Assembly: GCF_032586235.1 (NCBI RefSeq)
Contig: NZ_JAWHTD010000004.1
Coordinates: forward strand, 62,001 to 126,000
DNA length: 64,000 nt
Source of the DNA: Aestuariicoccus sp032586235
GTDB taxonomy: Bacteria > Pseudomonadota > Alphaproteobacteria > Rhodobacterales > Rhodobacteraceae
Direction of reading: 5' to 3'
Part shown: positions 52,412-60,796 of the stretch, in pieces
How the letters are laid out: each line of letters begins with the position of its first letter
Numbering within the stretch: the stretch's first letter is position 1
The notes under the pieces: generated by a model
Told to the model about the DNA's origin: nothing
What the model saw: the letters and a program-made list of their open reading frames with translations, nothing else
Databases searched by the model: none
Made by a program: the position numbers and the translations under genes

Positions 52412-54156
52412 GGCAGGGTGCCGAAGATCCGGCGCACCGCGGCGTCGGGATCGAAGCGGTGGGTCAGAAGCATGCCGTGGCGCGCAAGCCGGTCGCGCAG
52501 CGCGGGCGTGTCGGCGCAAACCTCGTCGAAGAAGGTGCGCAGGCCGGCCTCGCCGTCTTCTTCCTCGAGGAAGGCCAGAAGCTCGGCCAGGCCCATTTCC
52601 TCGCGGTCCTCGCGCGGGCGGTAGGACCCGGCCTCGCGGCGAAAGCGGTAGTGGCGGATGAAATGGTCCCAGCTGGGGGCGTGGAAATGTGTGAGCCAGG
52701 CGTCGGAGATCTGGCTGCGGTTGGTGGCGTCCTGGCCCTGGTATTTCAGCGTGTGGATGCCCAGCCGGGTGTCGGGGATGCCGGGGCGGGCGAAGACCTT
52801 GCCGGTGGTGTGGCTGAGAAAGCCGCCGTAGAGATGCAGCCCGAAGGTGGGATAGACATCCTGCAGGGTCGCCCGTGGTACGCCGGCGGCCTTGTGGGTC
52901 AGCTTGAAGTGCTGCGGCAGGCCGTCGTCCGTGGCCAGCGCCTCGGCCGGGTGCAGGCGCGCGAGGGCGGTATCGTCAGGCAGGTCGAAGAGGATGTCCG
53001 CCAGCGGGCGGTCGGCCAGCAGGAATTCGTCGGCGTCGATATGGCCCAACCAGTGCAGCGCGCCGCCCGTGTCGCGCAGGGCGCGGGTGGCGTTGTGGGC
53101 TTGGCGCAGCTGGTGGGCGTCGGGGCGCGGCTTGCCGATGCCGGTCCACCAGTCGCCGGTGCATTCGGTGACCCGCAGGGCGGGATGGCGGCGCAGGAAG
53201 GCGGCGGTGTCCGGGTCGGGATCGTCGAGGTAGAGATGCAGCGTCGCCGCGCCCAGCGACAGATGATGCGCGGCGAAGTGGGCGATCTGCGGCAGCGGGG
53301 CCTTGACGGTGCTCACCAGGCCCCAGCGCAGATCCTGGGCCGTTTCGGGCAGGGCCTGGGCGGGGACGGGGGCAGCGTTGGCGGGTTTGCGCGGTTTCGG
53401 CCTTGCCCCGGCGGACTGGCGGCGCGCCTTGCGCTGGCGCATGGTGGCGAGCCGGCGAAAGAGCGTGTTGGGATCGTGGATCAGCGCCTCGATCAGGTGG
53501 TGCGCCAGCGGGCGGATGACCGTATCGCCCGCGGCTTCGGTCCAGAGCCGGCCCAGCATGTTGACGTCGAGCCCGCCATCGGCGAGGGCATAGGCATCCA
53601 TCTGCAGGGGCAGGCTGGCCCGGGCCTTGTTGTCGAGGCTGAAGGGGCGGTCGGGTGAGAGGCCGGAATAGAGCCGCTCGGTCTCGTAGAGCTTCATGGT
53701 GCCGAATAGAACGTTGAGCGCGAGACCCGTGGCGCGCTGCGCCGGGGTGGCGCCGTGCTCGCCGAAGGTGGTCACCGAAGAGACCAGCCAGCGCGCGTCA
53801 AGCTCGTGCAGAAGATGCTGGGCCTCCTCGGCCCAGATGCGCCGGAAGAGCGGCGCGGCATGCGGCGGCGCCTCGCGCTTGCGCAGATGGGCGATCAGCA
53901 GGGCGTTCAGGAAGGCCAGTTCGGACATGCCCGCGAATTCGCGCCGCAGCGCGTGTCGCTTGCGGTGACAGGAGGAGCGGTAGGGCGGGCCGGGGTCGTC
54001 CTCGGGGTCGGCGACGACCTTGTCGCGCAGCGCCGCAAGGTCGGTGTCGGGCCCGGGCAGGCCTTCGCCCGGGGCGTGGGTCAGCGGATCGCGCCGCGCC
54101 TCCATCTGCGCGAGGATCGCCTTGATGCCGCCTTTGTAGGTGGGGGTGCTGCTCAT
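52408..54156 (-). CDS. Glycosyltransferase family 2-like protein with N-terminal extra domain
   Basis: A 582-residue protein in two parts. Residues about 1-250 form a helical domain with no family I recognise (SELAFLNALLIAHLRKREAP, AEEAQHLLHELDARWLVSSV). A Lys/Arg/Pro-rich linker follows (about 250-285). Residues about 290-582 are a GT2-type domain (LRWGVVSTVKAPLPQIAHFA-like start, LHLYLDDPDPD, GHIDADEFLLADRPLADIL) paralogous to the whole neighbouring gene. The two GT domains share the WGLV/VATVKAPLP start and the FRR/RFR-GSYR tail. The start at 54,156 avoids an implausible Arg/Pro-rich N-terminus. Confidence 0.8.
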   Translation of the reverse strand: MSSTPTYKGGIKAILAQMEARRDPLTHAPGEGLPGPDTDLAALRDKVVADPEDDPGPPYRSSCHRKRHALRREFAGMSELAFLNALLIAHLRKREAPPHAAPLFRRIWAEEAQHLLHELDARWLVSSVTTFGEHGATPAQRATGLALNVLFGTMKLYETERLYSGLSPDRPFSLDNKARASLPLQMDAYALADGGLDVNMLGRLWTEAAGDTVIRPLAHHLIEALIHDPNTLFRRLATMRQRKARRQSAGARPKPRKPANAAPVPAQALPETAQDLRWGLVSTVKAPLPQIAHFAAHHLSLGAATLHLYLDDPDPDTAAFLRRHPALRVTECTGDWWTGIGKPRPDAHQLRQAHNATRALRDTGGALHWLGHIDADEFLLADRPLADILFDLPDDTALARLHPAEALATDDGLPQHFKLTHKAAGVPRATLQDVYPTFGLHLYGGFLSHTTGKVFARPGIPDTRLGIHTLKYQGQDATNRSQISDAWLTHFHAPSWDHFIRHYRFRREAGSYRPREDREEMGLAELLAFLEEEDGEAGLRTFFDEVCADTPALRDRLARHGMLLTHRFDPDAAVRRIFGTLP

Positions 54157-54307
54157 GGCGGCAGACTGCCCCGAAGGTCCCCGGCGCGCAACGGGTTTGA
54201 TCCGAAGGAGCGCCTGCGGCGCGCTTGGTATCTCGTCCCCCGCCTTTGGCAGGGGCCTCGGGGCCATTGTCGGGCGTGACGCGGTGACGGGATGGCGGTG
54301 CGCAACG

Positions 54308-54345
54308 CCGTAGGGTGCGCGCTTTGCGCGCACCGCGCCTCAGAC
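54308..54345. repeat. Dispersed palindromic repeat CGCCGTAGGGTGCGCG, copy 1
   Basis: CGTAGGGTGCGCG followed after a short loop by CGCGCACCGCGCC recurs at 59,976-60,006. It lies in the 280-base gap between the fused glycosyltransferase start and prfC, together with the A/T box repeat (54,408-54,429). No gene is seen in this gap. Confidence 0.55.
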
Positions 54346-54436
54346 CGTCATTGTTTTGGGCGCCTTGCGGTTTCAGGGCTTTTTGTGGGTGGCCGAGGGT
54401 TGGGTTCGAGTATTTTTGCCAAGAAGAAGGGGACGG

Positions 54437-56044
<1,608 letters not shown>

Positions 56045-56134
56045 GTGGCGGCGTATAGGGGGTCGGGGGTATCCTTGGCAAGCGGCGTGAAACCGCGCTT
56101 GCGCGACTCGGGAGGTGGGCGTAGAGTGAGAACA

Positions 56135-56148
56135 TAATGTGAACATTA
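56135..56148. promoter_or_regulatory. Palindrome upstream of the SnoaL-like gene
   Basis: TAATGTGAACATTA is a perfect inverted repeat (6-base arms, 2-base spacer), 13 bases before the start codon. It could be an operator or promoter element; it lies about 90 bases from the divergent prfC start, too. Confidence 0.4.
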
Positions 56149-56160
56149 GGGGGGGGTACC

Positions 56161-56526
56161 ATGACCCTGAATGAGATCGCCAAGGAACTGGTCGCCGGGT
56201 GCCGCGAGGGCCGGACGATGGAAAACCTGGACAGGCTTTACGCCGAGAATGCGGTGTCGGTGGAGGCTGCGGACCAGGGCATGGGGCGTGAGACCGCGGG
56301 CCTCGAAGGCATCCGCGGCAAGCATGCCTGGTGGGACGCCAACATGGAGATGACCGGCGGCAGTATCAGCGATCCGATGCTGCACGGCGACGACCGGTTC
56401 GCCGTGATCTTCGAGGCGCAGGGCCGCGAGAGGGCCTCTGGTAACAGTTTCGACATGAAGGAGGTCGCGGTCTACCACGTCGCGGACGGCAGGATCGTGC
56501 GGGAGGAATTCTTTTACGCCACGTAG
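56161..56526 (+). CDS. SnoaL-like / NTF2-fold protein
   Basis: A 121-residue protein with the cone-shaped NTF2-like fold: EIAKELVAGCREGRTMENLD, YAENAVSVEA, LEGIRGKHAWWDANMEM and a closing KEVAVYHVADGRIVREEFFY. Members are small-molecule binding proteins, isomerases or stress factors, and this one is not assignable more closely. The start follows a GGGGGGG run at the usual distance. Confidence 0.8.
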   Translation: MTLNEIAKELVAGCREGRTMENLDRLYAENAVSVEAADQGMGRETAGLEGIRGKHAWWDANMEMTGGSISDPMLHGDDRFAVIFEAQGRERASGNSFDMKEVAVYHVADGRIVREEFFYAT

Positions 56527-56581
56527 CGCGCGGCGGAGAACCCCGGCCCGCGACTGGGGTGCCTCTGAAACGAGGCACTCC

Positions 56582-56860
56582 ATGGCCGGAAATTGGATCA
56601 AGGACAAGGACACCTACGAGGCGCTGCGCGAATAAGGCGCCTCCAAGGAAAAGGCCGCGCGCATCGCCAATGCGCAGGCCAGCTACGACCAGAACCCCTT
56701 GGAAAAAGGTGGCAAGGCGCCGCGCTGCGAGGACTGGACCAAGGACGACCTTTTCGACCGTGCCAAGGAACTCGACATCGCGGGCCGGTCCGACATGACC
56801 GAGGACGACTTGATCGCGGCGCTGCGCGACGGCCAGGTCGCCTCAGCCCATCGACGACCG
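56582..56860 (+). pseudogene. Small Rho-termination-domain-like gene broken by an in-frame stop
   Basis: From ATG 56,582 the frame reads MAGNWIKDKDTYEALRE, then TAA (56,633-56,635), then continues GASKEKAARIANAQASY, GGKAPRCEDWTKDDLFDRAK and RSDMTEDDLIAALRDGQ. The joined product matches small proteins with a DUF7218/Rho-N-like C-terminal part, where this junction is normally uninterrupted. The normal end is also lost, as the frame runs on into the antisense Hint gene. It is therefore likely non-functional unless the stop is a sequencing error. The end given is approximate. Confidence 0.65.
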
Positions 56861-57916
56861 GCGCAAGAGGTCGGCGATGTCGGGACGGGCGAGCAGCGCC
56901 TCGGGTGCGTCGAATTCCGACTGGGACGAGGCGCGGTGCCCGGGGATGAGGCTTGCGAGCTTTTCCTCGACCTCATGGGGCAGGGCGGCGCGGGTGCGGG
57001 TGTCCACCAGCATGGATTCCGCGGCGATCCCCGCGGCATAGATGATCTGGTGGTGGTCGAAGAGCATCTGGAAATAATCGACGAACCCGCCCACCTGGCG
57101 ATAGACCGACGCGCCGTTGACCAGATGGCGCGCCTTGACCAGAAGCTCTGAGCGGCCCGCGCCCAGATGATCCTTGCGCTGGTAGATGAAGAGCCGGTGA
57201 TCGGGGCTGACCACCAGATCTGTGTCGTTGTTGAGCGTGCCCTTGGTGATCACGATCGGGGCAAAGGCGCCCACAGCGCGCGTCGTGGTGTGGCCGATCC
57301 AGCGGATTTCCTGCGGGCCGTCGTCGCGGGTCAGCACGCGGTCGCCCACGGCCAGGTCCTCGACCTTGCGCTGCGCGCCCGAGGCCATGGTGATCAGCGT
57401 GCCGCGGGTGAAGGACACGCAGGCGATCTGGGCGAATTTCTGCAGGGCGTTGTCGGGGTTCACGCCGACCAGCACGTAATCGGTCTTGGCCGCCATCGGC
57501 GCCAGCGGCAGCACAAAGACCTCGGCCGCATGACCCTCGGTATCGGTTTCGACCAGGATCAGCGCCTCGGTGGTCTGGCCGTTGCCCGACATCAGCGTCA
57601 CACAGCAATCTAGGTGCAGGTCGGCCCCGGGCGTGCCGATCTCGCTGTCTTCGGCGATGCGGAAGGGCGAGGCGCTGGTGGTCACCAGGCTCAGCCGCGC
57701 GGGATCGGCCACCGGTGACAGGTGGTAGATGTCATCTAACGTGAGCTCTTCGGCAAAGCTCATCCCGTCGCCCAGGTTGGCGCCGTTGATCACACGCAGA
57801 TGCGCCGACCGGAAGACGGTGACGCTTTGGGAGGGGCGCTGGCTGCTGTCCACTTGGGTCTGTGTCCGGTGTTGCTGAAAGGCGGCGCGGGGCTGGGCCA
57901 AGATTGTCGGGTGCAA
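56843..57916 (-). CDS. Hint-domain protein
   Basis: A 357-residue protein with a Hint (hedgehog/intein) domain typical of Rhodobacteraceae. The N-terminal 160 residues precede IACVSFTRGTLITMASGAQR, KVEDLAVGDRVLTRDDGPQE and IRWIGHTTTRAV, then a conserved VVSPDHRLFIYQRKD. The CVSFTRGT start of the domain suggests self-processing at Cys. No signal peptide is visible; secretion by a type I system is possible but not shown. The 3' end overlaps the remnant of the broken small gene. Confidence 0.85.
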   Translation of the reverse strand: MHPTILAQPRAAFQQHRTQTQVDSSQRPSQSVTVFRSAHLRVINGANLGDGMSFAEELTLDDIYHLSPVADPARLSLVTTSASPFRIAEDSEIGTPGADLHLDCCVTLMSGNGQTTEALILVETDTEGHAAEVFVLPLAPMAAKTDYVLVGVNPDNALQKFAQIACVSFTRGTLITMASGAQRKVEDLAVGDRVLTRDDGPQEIRWIGHTTTRAVGAFAPIVITKGTLNNDTDLVVSPDHRLFIYQRKDHLGAGRSELLVKARHLVNGASVYRQVGGFVDYFQMLFDHHQIIYAAGIAAESMLVDTRTRAALPHEVEEKLASLIPGHRASSQSEFDAPEALLARPDIADLLRRSSMG

Positions 57917-57997
57917 GGCATTGTATGGAATGCGAATGTGTCATCAAATGGCCGCGTCCCCGGCGATTTGCGGGAAAAATGACAGGAGAGGGATAAG

Positions 57998-58777
57998 ATG
58001 GATCTGGGAATACGTGGCAAACGGGCGCTGGTCTGCGCCTCATCCAAGGGTCTGGGGCGCGGCTGCGCCGAGGCGCTGGCCGAGGCGGGCGTCGATCTGG
58101 TGATCAACGCGCGCAGCCCCGGCCCGCTTGAGGAGACCGCGAAGGCGCTGCGCGATCGCTATCAGGTGCAGGTCACGGCGGTGGCCGCCGACATCACGTC
58201 GGACGCGGGCCGCGCCGAGGTGCTGGCGGCGGCAGGCACGCTCGACATCCTGGTGACCAACGCCGGCGGGCCGCCGCCGGGGCTGTGGTCGGACTGGGGA
58301 CGCGAGGATTTCATCGCGGCGCTCGACGCCAACATGCTGACGCCCATCGCGCTGATGACGGCGGTCATGCCCGGCATGGCCGAACGCGGCTGGGGGCGGG
58401 TGGTCAACATCACCTCGCAATCGGTCAAGGCGCCGATCCCGCAGCTGGGCCTGTCGAACGCCGCGCGCACGGGGCTTACGGGCTATGTCGCGGGCACCGC
58501 GCGGCAGGTCGCGCCCATGGGCGTGATCGTCAACAACCTGCTGCCGGGGATCCACGCCACCGACCGCGCCGATGCACTCGACGGCGGGGTGGCCAAGGCC
58601 GAGGGCATCCCGATCGAAGAGGCGCGCGCGCGCCGCGCCGCCGCGATCCCCGCGCGGCGCTACGGCACGGCTGCCGAATTCGGCGCGATGTGCGCCTATC
58701 TGTGTTCGCAGAACGCGGGCTTCATCGTCGGGCAGAACATCCTGCTCGATGGCGGCGCCACCAACGCCACGCTCTAG
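57998..58777 (+). CDS. Short-chain dehydrogenase/reductase
   Basis: A 259-residue NAD(P)-dependent SDR. The N-terminal cofactor loop is LVCASSKGLGRGCAEALAEA, followed by the NAG motif TNAGGPPPG and a Ser...(N)x3(R) region at SQSVKAPIPQLGLSNAARTG where the usual YxxxK is replaced by a different pattern (L-S-N-A-A-R). This missing Tyr/Lys pair matches a known subgroup of SDRs near 3-oxoacyl-ACP reductase. It ends GQNILLDGGATNATL. GGAGAGGG precedes the start; it is followed three bases later by the AlkC-like gene. Confidence 0.88.
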   Translation: MDLGIRGKRALVCASSKGLGRGCAEALAEAGVDLVINARSPGPLEETAKALRDRYQVQVTAVAADITSDAGRAEVLAAAGTLDILVTNAGGPPPGLWSDWGREDFIAALDANMLTPIALMTAVMPGMAERGWGRVVNITSQSVKAPIPQLGLSNAARTGLTGYVAGTARQVAPMGVIVNNLLPGIHATDRADALDGGVAKAEGIPIEEARARRAAAIPARRYGTAAEFGAMCAYLCSQNAGFIVGQNILLDGGATNATL

Positions 58778-58780
58778 GCG

Positions 58781-59920
58781 ATGGCGCGCGGGCCCGACGG
58801 GCAGGGCGGCGGCGCGGGCGCGTCGCTGGCCGATCAGCTGTTCAACGCCGGAACGCTCGCCGATCTGGCGGGCGAGTTCGCCGTGTTGCCCGGCTTTGAC
58901 GCCGAACGCTTTCACGCCGAGGCGGTCGCGGGGCTGGCCGGGCGCGGGCTGCTCGAGCGGCTGGACTGGATCGCGGATTGCGCCGAAGCGCAGCTGCCCG
59001 CGCGCTTTCCCGCCATGGCCGAGGCGCTCGAGGCGGCGCTGCCGCCGCCGCTCGACCCCGGGCTGACGGACGATGATTTCGGGCGCTTCATCCATGCGGT
59101 GCCGGGGATCCTCGCGGTGCGCCACGGGCTGGAGGATCACCGCGAGCGGGCGCTCGATCTGATTTATGCGGCGACCCAGCGATTCTCGATGGAGTTCTAC
59201 ATCCGCCCGTTCCTGAACCGTTGGCCGGACCAGACGCTGGCGCGGCTCGACCTCTGGGCGGAGGACGGCAATTACCATGTCCGCCGGCTGGTGAGCGAGG
59301 GAACACGGCCGCGTTTGCCCTGGGCGCGCAACATCGCGCTCGACCCGCTGGTGCCGCTGCGGTTTCTTGACCGGCTGCATGGCGATCCCACCCGCTATGT
59401 CACAAGATCGGTGGCCAACCATCTGAACGACATATCGAAAATCGCGCCCGGGGTGGTGGTGGACCGGCTACGCGACTGGCAGTCCGTCGGCGCGCAGGAG
59501 CCGCGCGAGATGGGCTGGATCACCCGCCACGCCCTGCGCACCGCAATCAAGCGCGGCGCGCCGGAGGCGCTGGCGCTTTTGGGGTACGAACGGGGCGTGG
59601 CGACGGCCCGGCTCGAGGTGCTGACGCCCGAGGTGGCGATCGGCGGCACGCTGCGATTCCGGGTGACGCTGACGGCGGCGCGGGACGCGCCGGTGCTGGT
59701 GGATTACCGGATGATCTTTGCCCGCCCCGGCGGCAGACGCGCCGAGAAGGTGTTCAAGCTGAAAGCGGGCAAGGTCCGGGCCGGGCAGCCGCTGGTGCTG
59801 GAAAAGGCGCATCGGCTCAAAGGCGATGCGACAACCTTCACGCTGCATCCCGGCGCGCATGGGATTGTGGTGCAGGTCAATGGCGAGGATCTGGCCGAGG
59901 CGCAGTTCGACCTGCGGTGA
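58781..59920 (+). CDS. AlkC-like DNA alkylation repair protein with Ig-like C-terminus
   Basis: A 379-residue protein of the HEAT-like DNA glycosylase superfamily (AlkC/AlkD). Helical repeats fill residues about 20-270 (ALDLIYAATQRFSMEFYIRP, YHVRRLVSEGTRPRLPWARN, VTRSVANHLNDISKIAPGVV and WITRHALRTAIKRGAPEALA). Residues about 275-379 are beta-rich (LEVLTPEVAIGGTLRFRVTL, HPGAHGIVVQVNGEDLAEAQ), matching the Ig-like domain described for AlkC. AlkC removes 3-methyladenine and 3-methylcytosine from DNA. It lies three bases after the SDR gene. Confidence 0.8.
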   Translation: MARGPDGQGGGAGASLADQLFNAGTLADLAGEFAVLPGFDAERFHAEAVAGLAGRGLLERLDWIADCAEAQLPARFPAMAEALEAALPPPLDPGLTDDDFGRFIHAVPGILAVRHGLEDHRERALDLIYAATQRFSMEFYIRPFLNRWPDQTLARLDLWAEDGNYHVRRLVSEGTRPRLPWARNIALDPLVPLRFLDRLHGDPTRYVTRSVANHLNDISKIAPGVVVDRLRDWQSVGAQEPREMGWITRHALRTAIKRGAPEALALLGYERGVATARLEVLTPEVAIGGTLRFRVTLTAARDAPVLVDYRMIFARPGGRRAEKVFKLKAGKVRAGQPLVLEKAHRLKGDATTFTLHPGAHGIVVQVNGEDLAEAQFDLR

Positions 59921-60003
59921 GCGGTGCGCGGGGACCGCGCACCCTACGCGGATGCGCCGATTCGAACCCGAACGCCGTAGGGTGCGCGGTCCCCGCGCAC
60001 CGC
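59921..60003. terminator. Perfect 28-bp inverted repeat between convergent genes
   Basis: The left arm (59,921-59,948, GCGGTGCGCGGGGACCGC...) and right arm (59,976-60,003) are exact complements with a 27-base loop. It separates the AlkC-like gene and the convergent M48 protease gene, so it can end transcription from both sides. The right arm belongs to a dispersed family (also at 54,308). Confidence 0.7.
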
Positions 60004-60010
60004 GCCGCGG

Positions 60011-60697
60011 TCAGCTCGGCTCCCACCGCGCCTCGAGCGCGTCGAGGGCGGCGATCCGCTCTTCCGTCTTGGGATGGGACAAAAGCCAGGCCGGCACAGC
60101 GCCCGCCCGCGCCTGGGTCAGCTCTTCAAGCTTGCGGAAAAGCGATTTCTGCGGTTCCACGCCGATCCCGGCCTTGGTCAGCAGCGCCGCCGCATAGGCG
60201 TCCGCCTCGTATTCGTCCGACCGCGACATCCGCGCCGCCAAGAGCGTCGTCACAGCATTCGCCACCCAAGGCCCGATGCCCGGCAAAAACCGCGACAGCA
60301 CCATCGCCAGTGTCATCCGCAACGCGTTCTGCCCGGAAAAGTCGATCATCCGCCGCTTGGAATGCCCCAGCGCCACATGCCCCAGTTCATGCGCGATCAC
60401 GCTGGCCAGCTCTTCGGCCGAGACCTCGCCTTGCTGGTACTTGCGGTAAAACCCCCGGGTGATGAAAATCCGCCCGTCCGGTGCGGCCAGCCCGTTGACC
60501 GGGTCGATCTCGTAGATGTTCACGCGGATGCGCGGCAGGTCGAGCGACGCCGCCATCCGGTCGGTCAGCCGCTTGAGCCGCGGATCGGCCAGTTCGGTCG
60601 AGCGCTGATCGAGCTCGCGCGCGGTGCGCCAGGCGGAAAAGCGATACATCGCCAGACCGTAAATCAGCGCCAGAAGGATCGGGGTGAGTTTCAGCAT
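60011..60697 (-). CDS. M48-family metalloprotease
   Basis: A 228-residue zinc protease of the HtpX/Ste24 family. The N-terminal segment LKLTPILLALIYGLAMYRFS anchors it in the membrane. The zinc site is VIAHELGHVALGHSKR, with the third ligand in SRSDEYEADAYAAALLTKAG. It probably degrades misfolded membrane proteins. The start at 60,697 gives a normal anchor; a longer form from 60,748 is possible because neither start has a good Shine-Dalgarno. It is divergent from the RTX gene. Confidence 0.9.
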   Translation of the reverse strand: MLKLTPILLALIYGLAMYRFSAWRTARELDQRSTELADPRLKRLTDRMAASLDLPRIRVNIYEIDPVNGLAAPDGRIFITRGFYRKYQQGEVSAEELASVIAHELGHVALGHSKRRMIDFSGQNALRMTLAMVLSRFLPGIGPWVANAVTTLLAARMSRSDEYEADAYAAALLTKAGIGVEPQKSLFRKLEELTQARAGAVPAWLLSHPKTEERIAALDALEARWEPS

Positions 60698-60796
60698 GTC
60701 CTGAATATGGGGCGTCTGGAATAACTGTCCAAGGGGCAATCGCGGCATTGCGCGACAAGAAAGTTTTTCTTACACTTTGCTCAGTAATTTTTTGCC

